This document shows, piece after piece, positions 1 to 8,312 of a DNA stretch of 64,000 bases (the stretch's first letter is position 1; every line of letters begins with the position of its first letter). The notes beneath the pieces are model-generated. The model searched no databases and was not told the DNA's origin. It was given only the letters and a program-made list of their open reading frames with translations. The DNA comes from UBA1724 sp963621575 (GTDB taxonomy: Bacteria > Verrucomicrobiota > Lentisphaeria > Oligosphaerales > Oligosphaeraceae): the NCBI GenBank assembly GCA_963621575.1, contig CAVFEH010000001.1, forward strand, positions 186,001 to 250,000, written 5' to 3'. Made by a program: the position numbers and the translations under genes.

Positions 1-261
1 GAGCAGCGCATCGGGGCGTTCTTTCGCGATGATCTGCTCCATGCGCTCTGCGTTCAACGGCTCGATGTACGTGTGGTCCGCAGTGCTGGGGTCCGTCATG
101 ATTGTGGCGGGGTTGGAGTTCACCAGCACGATCTCGTAGCCAAGGCTCCGGAGCGCCTTGCAGGCCTGGGTTCCGGAATAGTCGAATTCACAGGCCTGCC
201 CAATGATAATGGGGCCACTGCCAATGATCATGACTTTCTTGATGTCGGTGCGCTTCGGCAT
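1..261 (-). CDS. carB: Carbamoyl-phosphate synthase large subunit, N-terminal fragment (first carB copy)
   Basis: Only the first 87 codons lie in the window; the gene runs off the left edge. The protein begins MPKRTDIKKVMIIGSGP and continues with GQACEFDYSG and NSNPATIMTDP, the pre-ATP-grasp region of CarB, which makes carbamoyl phosphate from bicarbonate, ATP and glutamine-derived ammonia. The ATG (complement 259-261) is preceded by AGGAGA about 8 bases upstream, so the start is secure. A second, complete carB lies at 53461-56697. By my own alignment the two share about 60 of these 87 residues, so this is a diverged paralogue and not a recent duplicate. Two CarB proteins usually serve separate arginine and pyrimidine pools, but nothing visible here shows which job this copy does. 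Confidence 0.93.
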   Translation of the reverse strand, partial: MPKRTDIKKVMIIGSGPIIIGQACEFDYSGTQACKALRSLGYEIVLVNSNPATIMTDPSTADHTYIEPLNAERMEQIIAKERPDALL

Positions 262-366
262 AAATCGTTCTCCTGGAAGGGGTGGCGTTGACAAAAAAAG
301 GCGGCGGCCGCCCAAAAAAAGGGGATGGCGCAGACAGAAGGGGGCCCGCGCCGGTAAAATCTGCTT

Positions 367-374
367 AATATAGC
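367..374 (-). promoter_or_regulatory. Candidate -10 box GCTATATT for carB
   Basis: On the minus strand the sequence reads GCTATATT, 106 bases upstream of the carB start. The same octamer occurs before mrp (1861) and cdsA (35099). No convincing -35 element is visible. The call rests on recurrence and position only. Confidence 0.35.
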
Positions 375-480
375 CGCGCCACCTGCGTACGCGGCGCGGG
401 CGCGGGGGAAAGCCCGCCTGCGGGCGGTGTGGCGGCCTCCCGGCGGGGCTGGGAGCGACACAGGCTCCGGAAAGGCATAT

Positions 481-540
481 TGAGGAAGGAAAATCTCCAA
501 AGGACGGAGGGGCAAGCCCCCCGCACCCCCCGGAGGGCGC
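481..540 (+). repeat. Copy A of a degenerate GC-rich intergenic repeat (CCAAAGGAC core)
   Basis: The core CCAAAGGACGG at 497-507 is followed by GGGG, CAAG and a C-rich tract that can fold back on it. Related segments occur at 3461-3500 (same strand), 8240-8285 and 25033-25092 (both inverted). Shared blocks in the inverted copies are GGTGCGG, CTCC, GTCCTTTGGA and TTCC. All copies are intergenic. Confidence 0.45.
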
Positions 541-658
541 CAGGATGGCGGCAGTATGGGGGCGGTTTGGCTGGCTGGCATCCACCCCCCGTGGCCTGTG
601 GAACACACAGCAAAGCCCGGATATTTTTGCGGCTTCCTTTTTTATTTTGTGGGTGGGC

Positions 659-687
659 TTGTATTTTGGGTTGGGATTGCTTACAAT
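659..687 (+). promoter_or_regulatory. Candidate promoter of the pseudopilin gene
   Basis: TTGTAT (659-664), a 17-base spacer and TACAAT (682-687) resemble a sigma-70 promoter. It lies about 180 bases before the ATG at 866. Confidence 0.35.
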
Positions 688-865
688 GTGCTCATGCAGG
701 TCTTTTGCGTTGATGTATCCGAAGTCTGACGGCAGTGTCTTGCATGTCGTCGGACACCCCCTGCAGCGACTCTTTCCGCTATTCTTTGGAAGGGAGGGAG
801 TCGCGACCCGTTGAGCAAGCACCGAAACTGAATAGATTCGTAAAAAACAATTCAAGGAGCGATCC

Positions 866-1690
866 ATGATGAAGAAATCTTTCACTCTGATTGAGCTGCT
901 GGTGGTCATCGCCATCATCGCCATCCTGGCGGCCATGCTGCTGCCCGCGCTTTCCAAGGCCCGTGAGAAGGCCCGCGCCATCAGCTGCACCAACAACCTG
1001 AAGCAGCTTGGTCTGGGCACCATCCTCTACGCCAACGACTACGACGACTTCCTCCACGCCGCCAAGTATGGAAAAGGCGAGGGCCCCAATTACACGGACG
1101 ACAACGCGTACTTCTACGACTTCAACCCGATGTGCAACGACCTCCTCAGCAACAAGGAGTCCACCGTGTCCGGCACCTTACTGCTGTCCACGAAGCCCGA
1201 GGCGTCCTGGAAACTGTGGCAGTGCCCCAGCCTGAATGGCAACGAGGCCTGGGAAGAGTACTACAAGGCCTCGCCCAAGACCACCCGTCCCAAGACTGGT
1301 TACCAGTACAATGGCGACATGTACAACAACCAGTATAAGGACAATGGTCCGCAGGGATCCGCCCCCGCCAAGTGGACCCGCATCATCAATCCCAAGGCCC
1401 CCAGCACCTTCATCCTCTATCTGGATCGTTGCGGCTGGGCCGGCAATGGCGGCAGCTGGGTGTACCACTGGTGCCTCGGCCATTTCGCCGAGAGCGCGGT
1501 CGGCACCGACGAGGAGTCCATCGAGTATCGCTGCCGTCACAGCGACCAGTGCAACCTGGTCTTCGCCGATGGCCACGCCGCCACCACCAACAAGTACAAC
1601 CTGACCCACCTGGCCAACGATGCGGATGGCGACACCGGCATCCTCTCCATGCATCCCGATGGCAATGCCACCGATGACAGCGGGCTCTAA
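866..1690 (+). CDS. Prepilin-type N-terminal methylation / H-X9-DG pseudopilin-like protein
   Basis: A 274-residue protein with a short basic leader (MMKKS), FTLIELLVVIAIIAIL as cleavage site and hydrophobic helix, then a soluble C-terminal domain. Near the end, a His followed by nine residues and Asp-Gly (HSDQCNLVFADG) matches the H-X9-DG signature of this large pseudopilin family. Such proteins are exported through type II secretion/type IV pilus-like machinery; the role of individual members is unknown. The residue before the cleavage-site Phe is Ser instead of the usual Gly. AAGGAGC at 854-860 supports a start at 866, or at the adjacent ATG at 869. The gene is monocistronic, closed by a strong terminator. 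The retraction ATPase PilT is encoded at 59710-60816. Confidence 0.88.
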   Translation: MMKKSFTLIELLVVIAIIAILAAMLLPALSKAREKARAISCTNNLKQLGLGTILYANDYDDFLHAAKYGKGEGPNYTDDNAYFYDFNPMCNDLLSNKESTVSGTLLLSTKPEASWKLWQCPSLNGNEAWEEYYKASPKTTRPKTGYQYNGDMYNNQYKDNGPQGSAPAKWTRIINPKAPSTFILYLDRCGWAGNGGSWVYHWCLGHFAESAVGTDEESIEYRCRHSDQCNLVFADGHAATTNKYNLTHLANDADGDTGILSMHPDGNATDDSGL

Positions 1691-1715
1691 GCTGTAGCTT
1701 GGACGCTAGAATCCA

Positions 1716-1753
1716 AGGGGCGTCCCGGAACTTCCGGGGCGCCCCTGTTTTTT
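1716..1753 (+). terminator. Rho-independent terminator after the pseudopilin gene
   Basis: A 14-bp stem (1716-1729 with 1733-1746, one G-U pair) with a 3-base loop is followed by GTTTTTT. It begins 26 bases after the stop codon. Confidence 0.9.
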
Positions 1754-1860
1754 GGGGGGAGACGGTGGTTTTTCTTGACATGAAACGTCGGCTTTTGTCA
1801 AATTCTGTCTCTTTTTTATAAAAATAGGTCTTGTGGGTCCCTTGCAATTTGGTGGGAGGG

Positions 1861-1868
1861 GCTATATT
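1861..1868 (+). promoter_or_regulatory. Candidate -10 box GCTATATT for mrp
   Basis: GCTATATT lies 80 bases before the chosen mrp start. The same octamer precedes carB and cdsA. No clear -35 element is seen. Confidence 0.38.
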
Positions 1869-1947
1869 CGTTGCCCTACGCCGTGCCTATAGGAGGGCAC
1901 GGGTGCATTGGTTGCACATTGTTTCCCATCAAGCTTTTCTATCCTTT

Positions 1948-2823
1948 ATGTCGGAGCAGTCTGAGCGGCATCGTTGTCCCAGTGGGGGTGACTGTGCGAG
2001 TTGTGGTGGCGCGTGTCAAGACGACACCCGTAAAGTGCGCGAGAACCTTTTGGGCGTGAAGCACGTCTATGTCGTGTTGTCGGGCAAAGGTGGGGTAGGC
2101 AAGAGTACGGTCTCCTGCAATCTGGCGGCGGCGTTGGCGTTGCGTGGCCGGAACGTGGGCTTGCTGGACATAGACTTCCATGGTCCCAGCATCCCGAAGA
2201 TGTTGGGTCTGGAGGGAGCGCAGCTGTATTCCGAGGGTGAGAAGCTGGTTCCTGTGGAGACGGGCGGTCTTTCTTTGAAGGTCATGTCGATTGGCTTCCT
2301 GCTGTCCCAGCCGGACCAGGCCGTGATTTGGCGTGGCGCCATGAAGCACGGCATCATCCGGCAGTTGTTGGGCGATGTCCTGTGGGGCGATTTGGATGCC
2401 CTGGTGATTGACACCCCGCCTGGAACGGGGGACGAGCCGCTGTCGGCTTGCCAGCTGCTGCCCAATGCGGATGGCGCCATCCTGGTGACCACTCCCCAGC
2501 AGGTCTCCGCAGCCGACGTGGGCAAATCCCTGAATTTCCTCTCCCAGCTCTCCTTCCCCGTGCTGGGCATTGTGGAGAACATGAGCGGCTTCGCCTGCCC
2601 CCACTGCGGCGAGGTCACCGAGATTTTCTCCCACGGTGGCGGCGAGAAGCTGGCAGAGACCTACAAGGCGCCCTTCCTGGGGCGTCTGCCTCTGGATCCA
2701 AAGATCTGCCTTGGCGGTGACGAGGGCGTGCCCTTCGTGGAACGCTACGCCGATTCCGCCACGGCGAAGGCCTTCGATCAGATCGTGGACCGTCTGCAGA
2801 AGCAGACCCTTCTTGAAGCATGA
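1948..2823 (+). CDS. mrp: Mrp/NBP35-family P-loop ATPase, iron-sulfur cluster carrier
   Basis: A 291-residue protein of the Mrp/ApbC/NBP35 family, which binds Fe-S clusters and passes them to target apoproteins in the cytoplasm. The deviant Walker A GKGGVGKST spans residues 46-54. VIDTPPGTGDE is the family's switch motif, and CPHC (Cys217, Cys220) is the conserved cluster-binding pair between two subunits. The N-terminus has four more cysteines (10, 16, 19, 23), resembling the N-terminal cluster site of NBP35/Nubp proteins. I chose ATG 1948 because the frame upstream encodes no family sequence; no Shine-Dalgarno is present. A GcvH-like gene follows after 141 bases on the same strand. Confidence 0.9.
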   Translation: MSEQSERHRCPSGGDCASCGGACQDDTRKVRENLLGVKHVYVVLSGKGGVGKSTVSCNLAAALALRGRNVGLLDIDFHGPSIPKMLGLEGAQLYSEGEKLVPVETGGLSLKVMSIGFLLSQPDQAVIWRGAMKHGIIRQLLGDVLWGDLDALVIDTPPGTGDEPLSACQLLPNADGAILVTTPQQVSAADVGKSLNFLSQLSFPVLGIVENMSGFACPHCGEVTEIFSHGGGEKLAETYKAPFLGRLPLDPKICLGGDEGVPFVERYADSATAKAFDQIVDRLQKQTLLEA

Positions 2824-2964
2824 AAGAACACGCCGCCGCCGGCTGCCCCCTGCCGTTCCTTTCCCCCTGACGGACAACAAAAGCCAACAAACGCAGTCCC
2901 GGATTTCCCGGGGAGAGAATCCCAGGGCGGTTCGCGGGACCGGAACAAAGGAATCCTCCGCAAC

Positions 2965-3375
2965 ATGTTTTTGGAATACCCCAACAACTACCTCTACAAC
3001 ACCCACCACATTTGGGCGAAGTTGGAGCCGAAAAAGAACAAGAAGCAGACACAGACCTTCGCGTTCGTGGGCATCACCGACTATCTGGCCGAGGAGCTGG
3101 GTGGCATTGACAGCATCGACATCCCCCTGGAGGACGACGAGCTGGAGATGGACTCCCTGGTGATCCACATCCATACAAAGAGTCGCATCCGGCACTTCCC
3201 GTGCCCCCTCACCGGACGTGTCGTGGAGGTGAACCAGGAGGTGCTGGACTCCCCCGCGCAGATCTATCTGGACTGGGAGAACGCCTGGCTCTTCAAGATG
3301 GAAGTGGACAACACCTCCGAGACTGATCTCCTCATGGACGGCAAGCAATACGTCAAGTACCTGGATTCGCTGTAA
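2965..3375 (+). CDS. gcvH: Glycine cleavage H-protein-like lipoyl carrier
   Basis: A 136-residue protein with the H-protein fold markers in order: HHIWAK near the N-terminus, FVGITDYLAEELG (34-46), IDIPLEDDEL, then TKS, FPCPLTG and VVEVNQEV. Lys72 aligns with the lipoylated lysine, although the residues before it (HIHTKS) differ from the usual VESVKA. H-protein shuttles the aminomethyl group between P-, T- and L-proteins, and some paralogues serve in lipoate transfer. No gcvT, gcvP or lpd is nearby; the neighbour is an Fe-S carrier. Since lipoyl synthase is an Fe-S enzyme, a lipoylation role is possible but unproven. No clear ribosome binding site is visible. Confidence 0.82.
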   Translation: MFLEYPNNYLYNTHHIWAKLEPKKNKKQTQTFAFVGITDYLAEELGGIDSIDIPLEDDELEMDSLVIHIHTKSRIRHFPCPLTGRVVEVNQEVLDSPAQIYLDWENAWLFKMEVDNTSETDLLMDGKQYVKYLDSL

Positions 3376-3380
3376 ATGCA

Positions 3381-3405
3381 CATTGGCGCCCTGGCGGCGC
3401 CAATG
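3381..3405. repeat. Perfect 10-bp inverted repeat after gcvH
   Basis: CATTGGCGCC (3381-3390), a 5-base loop and GGCGCCAATG (3396-3405) start six bases after the gcvH stop. There is no T-run, so it is either an mRNA-stabilising hairpin or a Rho-type 3' end. Confidence 0.6.
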
Positions 3406-3460
3406 CGGCGGTGCAGGCGGCGGACTGCCTATAGAAGGGAGGTGCTTTCGTGCCCGCCGG

Positions 3461-3500
3461 CAATCCCCAAAGGACGGTGGGATGTCCCCCCGCGGAGAGC
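3461..3500 (+). repeat. Copy B of the CCAAAGGAC intergenic repeat
   Basis: It shares AATC, CCAAAGGACGG (3467-3477), GGG, CCCCCCGC and GGAG in the same order as copy A at 481-540. It is shorter by about six bases in the C-rich tract. Confidence 0.45.
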
Positions 3501-3546
3501 CTCCCGTTTCGCATTTCATTTTCTTCCCTCCTTCTTCCTTTCTTTC

Positions 3547-4209
3547 ATGGAACGGCGCGCGGTCTCCCTGGCATTCTATTTTACCGGACTGTTCCTGGCG
3601 GTGGCGCTGGTCTTCACCGTCCGCCGCGCGCCCTTCCCCTTTCTTCTGGTTCGATATTGGCCCATGGTGTCGGCGCTTTTGCTGACTCTGGCGGCCTTTT
3701 GCTGGAAGGCCCCCGACAACCGCTCCGTTTCCACATGGGGATTGCGTGCCGTGTCGCTGGTCCATCTCAGCCTGTCGCCTTTTTTCTGCTGGTATTGCCA
3801 AATGAAGGCGGTGGGCGTTGGCTTTGCGTTGACGGGTGCTCACATCTATTTGCAGAGCATGGTGTTGCTTTATGTGGCGAGCGTTCCGTTGCTCATGGGG
3901 AGCTTCGGCGGGGTTGCCCGGCAGGCCCGCGAACTGCGAGAGCGCATGATGAGCCGCGCGCTGTGGCGCTATTCCTTCTATCTTCTTCTGGCGCCAATGC
4001 TGGCGGTGCTGGCGGGGAGCCTCTATCTCTCGCTGCTGCATACTCCGCCGGATGGCAATCCCCTGAAACTGCTTCCCGTTGCGCTCCTGGAGGCCGCCAT
4101 GCAACCGCCCATGCCGGGACTTTTTGAATTGCTCCTGGCTTTGGCCGTCCTGGGGCAGCTCCTGGGCGCCATTCGACTCCTTTCCGCCACGAAGTCCGCA
4201 GAACCCTGA
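3547..4209 (+). CDS. Hypothetical multi-pass membrane protein
   Basis: I do not recognise this 220-residue protein. It has about six hydrophobic segments: near residues 6-24, 35-55, 65-90, 95-120, 140-165 and 190-215. A basic stretch (QARELRERMMSR) between the fourth and fifth is probably cytoplasmic. There is no signal peptide and no catalytic motif. The open frame extends upstream to 3376, but that part covers an intergenic repeat and reads as low-complexity sequence, so ATG 3547 is preferred. pyrF follows 51 bases downstream and the two may be co-transcribed; no functional link is known. Confidence 0.6.
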   Translation: MERRAVSLAFYFTGLFLAVALVFTVRRAPFPFLLVRYWPMVSALLLTLAAFCWKAPDNRSVSTWGLRAVSLVHLSLSPFFCWYCQMKAVGVGFALTGAHIYLQSMVLLYVASVPLLMGSFGGVARQARELRERMMSRALWRYSFYLLLAPMLAVLAGSLYLSLLHTPPDGNPLKLLPVALLEAAMQPPMPGLFELLLALAVLGQLLGAIRLLSATKSAEP

Positions 4210-4260
4210 ATCGGCGGGCCCCAAGCACTACCTTCCAAGCCCGAAATACACATTCCCTCC

Positions 4261-4950
4261 ATGACCAAGAAGACACAGCTGATTAGCGCATTGGATTTGC
4301 CGGAACTCTCCCAGGCCCTCGCCATGGTGGACCGCATTGGCCCCCGTGTGGAGTGGTACAAGGTGGGAAAGCAACTCTTCACCCACTACGGCCCCGTAGT
4401 GCTCCAGGAGCTGAAGGCCCGTGGTAAGAAGATCTTCTTGGACATGAAGTTCCATGACATTCCCAACACCGTGGCCAGCGCCATCCGTTCCGGCGCCATC
4501 GTGGGGGCGGACATCATCAATGTCCACGCCATGGGCGGTCCCGCCATGCTGGCGGCGGCGGCCGGGGCCATGAAAGAGACGGGGAAGACGGTCATCGCGG
4601 TCACGGTGCTCACCAGCATGGATCAGGAGCAGCTTTCCGCCATTGGCGTGCAGGCCACGCCCGCCGAACAGGTGCTGCGGCTGGCCACCCTCGCGCGGGA
4701 TGCGGGACTGGCCGGAGTGGTCTGCTCCGCCCTGGAACTGCCCCTGCTGCGGAAGCATTTTGGAGAGGACTTCCTCACCGTGGTCCCGGGCATCCGTCCC
4801 GCCGGCGCCGCCTTGGGCGACCAGAGGCGGGTCATGACGCCGCGGCAGGCCCGGGAGGCCGGCGCGGATTTCATCGTGGTGGGCCGTCCCATTCTGGCCG
4901 CGCCCGATCCCGCCGAGGCCGCCGAGAAGATCTTCCGGGAACTGGCTTAG
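4261..4950 (+). CDS. pyrF: Orotidine 5'-phosphate decarboxylase
   Basis: A 229-residue protein of normal length for bacterial OMP decarboxylase, which converts OMP to UMP in the last step of de novo UMP synthesis. The catalytic tetrad lies in LDMKFHDIPNT (Asp-x-Lys-x-x-Asp). The phosphate-binding region is seen in TVVPGIRPAG and in GADFIVVGRPI near the C-terminus. The N-terminal SALDLPE is the first barrel strand. Other pyrimidine genes (carA, pyrG, carB) lie together about 46 kb away, so pyrF is not in that operon. The ATG at 4261 follows a pyrimidine-rich leader without a Shine-Dalgarno. Confidence 0.96.
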   Translation: MTKKTQLISALDLPELSQALAMVDRIGPRVEWYKVGKQLFTHYGPVVLQELKARGKKIFLDMKFHDIPNTVASAIRSGAIVGADIINVHAMGGPAMLAAAAGAMKETGKTVIAVTVLTSMDQEQLSAIGVQATPAEQVLRLATLARDAGLAGVVCSALELPLLRKHFGEDFLTVVPGIRPAGAALGDQRRVMTPRQAREAGADFIVVGRPILAAPDPAEAAEKIFRELA

Positions 4951-4986
4951 AATCCGCCGCATATCCTCCTGTATTCATCCGACGCC

Positions 4987-7900
4987 ATGAAGCTCTTCGA
5001 TCTTCGCACCCGTCTTTGGGAAAACCCCAAGGTGCCCCAGGTGAATCTGTTGCGGAGCCGCTCCCCGCTCTTCTCCTGGGGGAGTGAGGAGGAGGCGCGA
5101 AAGGGGAGTTACGAGCCCTTCGAGTGCCCCGCCATAGAGTCCCTCAATGGGCAGTGGCGCTTCTGGTTCTATGAGCGCCCGGAGGATGTGCCCCCCGCGT
5201 TGCTGGCGGGCGAGGAGGTCGCGGGCGAGACGTCCATCCAGGTGCCGGGAAACTGGATGCGGCAGGGCTTTGACCATCCGCAGTATATCAATGTCTGCAT
5301 GCCCTTCCCGGATGCGCCGCCCATGGTCCCGCAGGATCGGAACCCCTGTGGAGTCTATCGCAGGAACTTTCTGGCGCGCAAGGAGATGGAGCGTCTTGTG
5401 CTGCATTTTGGCGGCATTGAGTCATGTGGTTTCATCTATGTGAATGGCCGGGAGGTGGGCATGGTGAAGGACTCCCGCACCAGCTCCGAATTCGATGTCA
5501 CCGAATTCGTGAAGCCGGGTGAGGAGAACCAGCTCACGGTGTTGGTGCTTCGGTGGTCCGACGGTTCTTTCCTGGAGGACCAGGACCACTGGCGCATGGG
5601 CGGCATCTTCCGGGATGTCTATCTGCACTACACCCCCGATGCCCATATCGCCGATGTCTTCGCACAGGCCACGTTGGATGAGGAGACGGAGTCCGAGGGC
5701 ATTCTGAACCTTCGGCTGGACGCCGCCTTCCGGTGCGCACACCAGGTGCCGGCGGGCTGGCGTTTCCGGGTGCGGCTCTTTGATCCCAGCGGAAAGGCCG
5801 TCTGGCCGGAACCGAAGGAGCTGGGTTTTTTCCTGAATGGCATGATGTACCAGTATCCGGAGGAACGCCGCTGGCAGCCCCTGGCGCTGGAGACCTTCCA
5901 TTTTCCCGGGGTGCAGACTTGGAGCGCCGAGACCCCCGTGCTGTATCGGCTGACCGTGGCGCTGTTGAATCCCCGGGGCGAATGCGTGGAGGCCACCGGC
6001 GTGGATGTGGGCTTCCGCAGCGTCCGGAGAAAGGATGGCTGCCTCATGATCAACGGACGGCCCGTGCGCTTCTTCGGCGTGAACCGCCACGACTTCGATC
6101 CGGTGCGGGGCAAGGCAGTGACCCCGGAGGGCATCCTCCAGGATCTTCTGCTCATGAAGAGCATGAACATCAACGCCATCCGAACCAGCCACTACCCCAA
6201 TGACGAACGCCTGGCCGCACTGGCCAGCCGACTGGGATTCTATGTGATCAGCGAGGCGAACATCGAGGTGCACGCCTACTACGACCATCTGACCGACGAC
6301 CCCCTCTGGATGGCCGGCATGATGGACCGCTTCCAGCGGATGGTCCTCATCTACAAGAACAACCCCTGCATCCATCTGTGGTCCATGGGCAACGAGGCGG
6401 GGCAGGGCGCGAACTTCTATGCGCTGGCCGCCTGGGCGCACGCCTTCGATTCCTCCCGCGGCGTCCACTACAGCGAATTCACGCGCCCCATCGTGGACGG
6501 ATATCCTTATCCTTCTCCCTACGGCGGCAAGCCCCCCCGCGGTTCGGAGTTTCTCATAGACACCATCTCCCCCATGTATACGCCCTTCTTCGAGATCGAG
6601 CGTTGGATCCAGGAGAAGATGCCCACCGAGGACCGCCCCCTCATCTTCTGCGAATACTCCCACGCCATGGGGAACTCCAACGGCTCCCTGGACCGGTATT
6701 TCCACTATTTCCGGAACTACCGGCGCATCCAGGGCGGGTTTGTCTGGGACTGGAAGGACCAGGGACTCCTGGAGCACGATGCCCGGGGCCGGAAATACTT
6801 CGCCTACGGCGGCGACTACGGCGAGAAAAACCACGATACCAACTTCTGCGGAAATGGCCTGGTCTCCGCCGATCTGACCCGCCATCCCGCCAGCTGGGAA
6901 TTCCAATTCCTGGCACGGCCCTTCGATTTCCAGCCCGCCGACGAGAAGAAGCAGGTTTATGCCTTGCGGAACTGGCGCTATTTCACCACCCTGGACGACC
7001 TGGAGTTCTCCTGGGTTCTCCAGCGAGACGGCAAGGTCCTTGCGAAGGGCATTCTCCCCCGGGAGTCCACCGACGGCGTCGCCCCCCAGGAGAGCCGCGC
7101 AATCGATCTGGACGCTCTCCTGGAATTCTGCATTGTGTCCCCCGGACAGGAGCTTTTCCTCACCATCACAGGCGCCCAGCGAAGCGACACCCCCTGGCAG
7201 AAGGCCGGATATGTGGTGGCCGAACAGCAATTCGACCTGACGAAGATCGCCCGGGTGGTCACCCAAGAGAATCCCCTTCGCCTGGAGCCCGCGCGCCTGG
7301 CTTTCAGTCAGAACACCATCTCCGACGGCGAGAGCGTTGTGCACTTCACCGACGGCGCCATGCCGGACCAGTGGATTTTCCGGGGACAGAAGCTGCTGCT
7401 TGGCAAAGCAAACGAGCAGTTCGTCCGGGGACTCGTGGACAACGATGTCATCAAGGCCTGGATTGCCACCGAGGAGCACCGCCAGGGCGGCCGTTGGATC
7501 AAGGAGTGGGATGTCTTCCATCTGAAGGAATCCGAAAAGCTGGCCTCCAGCACTCTTCAGAAGGACGGCTCCCTGGTCATGGAATCCACCGCCACTTACA
7601 CCGCCAGGAACGGCGCCGCCTTCACTGTGGCGCGGCGTCTCCATTTCCGTTTGGACGGCATTCTGGAGGTGGAGCTCACGTACGAGGTCCCGGAGAAGCT
7701 CTATGATCCGCCCCGGCTGGGTGTCACGCTCCCCATGCCCAAATCCTTCGAGACTCTCCGGTTCTTCGGCGAGGGCCCCCGGGAGTGCTACTGGGACCGC
7801 CATGCCGGCAGCCAGGTGGGCCTCTATGAGCAGAAGGTCTCCGAACAGCTCTTCCCCTATCTGCGCCCCCAGGAGAGCGGCAACCATGTGAATGTTCGCG

Positions 7901-8214
7901 CCATCGCCCTGGAGAACGGCGCCGTGGGACTGCTGGCCGTGGGCGCCGGAATGTTCCTGGAGGCCTCCGCGCTCCACGCCACCCCCGCCTCCCTTTTTGC
8001 GGCAGACCATATCAACGAAATGCCCGACGAAGACGCCACCTACCTGAATCTGGATCTCCACCAGCGGGGACTGGGAACCGCCTCCTGCGGCGAAAACCCA
8101 CAGCCGGAGTATGAATTCAAACCCGGCTCCTATCGCCTCGCTTTCCGGCTCCTGCCCTACGTGCCGGGGGAGAACGACCTCATGGAACTGGTGCGCTGTG
8201 TCCAAAAGGCATAG
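4987..8214 (+). CDS. GH2 beta-galactosidase (LacZ type)
   Basis: A 1075-residue protein with the five-domain LacZ layout: jelly-roll sugar-binding domain (about 40-220), two Ig-like domains flanking a TIM barrel (about 330-620), and a large C-terminal beta-sandwich (about 790-1070). The acid/base is Glu470 in MGNEAG and the nucleophile is Glu556 in FCEYSHAMGNS. GVNRHDFDP and RTSHYPND are family signatures. There is no signal peptide, so it should hydrolyse beta-galactosides in the cytoplasm. The specificity could extend to other beta-linked sugars. No transporter or regulator sits beside it; it starts 36 bases after pyrF, again without a Shine-Dalgarno. Confidence 0.93.
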   Translation: MKLFDLRTRLWENPKVPQVNLLRSRSPLFSWGSEEEARKGSYEPFECPAIESLNGQWRFWFYERPEDVPPALLAGEEVAGETSIQVPGNWMRQGFDHPQYINVCMPFPDAPPMVPQDRNPCGVYRRNFLARKEMERLVLHFGGIESCGFIYVNGREVGMVKDSRTSSEFDVTEFVKPGEENQLTVLVLRWSDGSFLEDQDHWRMGGIFRDVYLHYTPDAHIADVFAQATLDEETESEGILNLRLDAAFRCAHQVPAGWRFRVRLFDPSGKAVWPEPKELGFFLNGMMYQYPEERRWQPLALETFHFPGVQTWSAETPVLYRLTVALLNPRGECVEATGVDVGFRSVRRKDGCLMINGRPVRFFGVNRHDFDPVRGKAVTPEGILQDLLLMKSMNINAIRTSHYPNDERLAALASRLGFYVISEANIEVHAYYDHLTDDPLWMAGMMDRFQRMVLIYKNNPCIHLWSMGNEAGQGANFYALAAWAHAFDSSRGVHYSEFTRPIVDGYPYPSPYGGKPPRGSEFLIDTISPMYTPFFEIERWIQEKMPTEDRPLIFCEYSHAMGNSNGSLDRYFHYFRNYRRIQGGFVWDWKDQGLLEHDARGRKYFAYGGDYGEKNHDTNFCGNGLVSADLTRHPASWEFQFLARPFDFQPADEKKQVYALRNWRYFTTLDDLEFSWVLQRDGKVLAKGILPRESTDGVAPQESRAIDLDALLEFCIVSPGQELFLTITGAQRSDTPWQKAGYVVAEQQFDLTKIARVVTQENPLRLEPARLAFSQNTISDGESVVHFTDGAMPDQWIFRGQKLLLGKANEQFVRGLVDNDVIKAWIATEEHRQGGRWIKEWDVFHLKESEKLASSTLQKDGSLVMESTATYTARNGAAFTVARRLHFRLDGILEVELTYEVPEKLYDPPRLGVTLPMPKSFETLRFFGEGPRECYWDRHAGSQVGLYEQKVSEQLFPYLRPQESGNHVNVRAIALENGAVGLLAVGAGMFLEASALHATPASLFAADHINEMPDEDATYLNLDLHQRGLGTASCGENPQPEYEFKPGSYRLAFRLLPYVPGENDLMELVRCVQKA

Positions 8215-8239
8215 GCGGAGGCGGCTGGGGCTTGCATGG

Positions 8240-8285
8240 ACGGGGAGGTGCGGAAGCTCCAGTCCTTTGGATCTTCCGGAGGAAA
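8240..8285 (-). repeat. Copy D of the CCAAAGGAC intergenic repeat (inverted)
   Basis: Read on the plus strand it has GGGGAGGTGCGG, CTCC, GTCCTTTGGA (8262-8271) and CTTCC. These blocks match in order the reverse complement of copy A. It lies just after the beta-galactosidase stop. Confidence 0.45.
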
Positions 8286-8312
8286 TGGAGGGTTTGCTGC
8301 AACACATTGGCA

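Larger units (their letters stand above)
262..865. other. 604-bp intergenic region between divergent carB and pseudopilin gene
   Basis: I see no convincing gene here. The open frames present have no family resemblance and are very rich in Arg, Pro and Gly. The region holds the candidate carB promoter box (367-374), a GC-rich repeat copy (about 481-540) and a candidate promoter for the pseudopilin (659-687). Confidence 0.6.
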
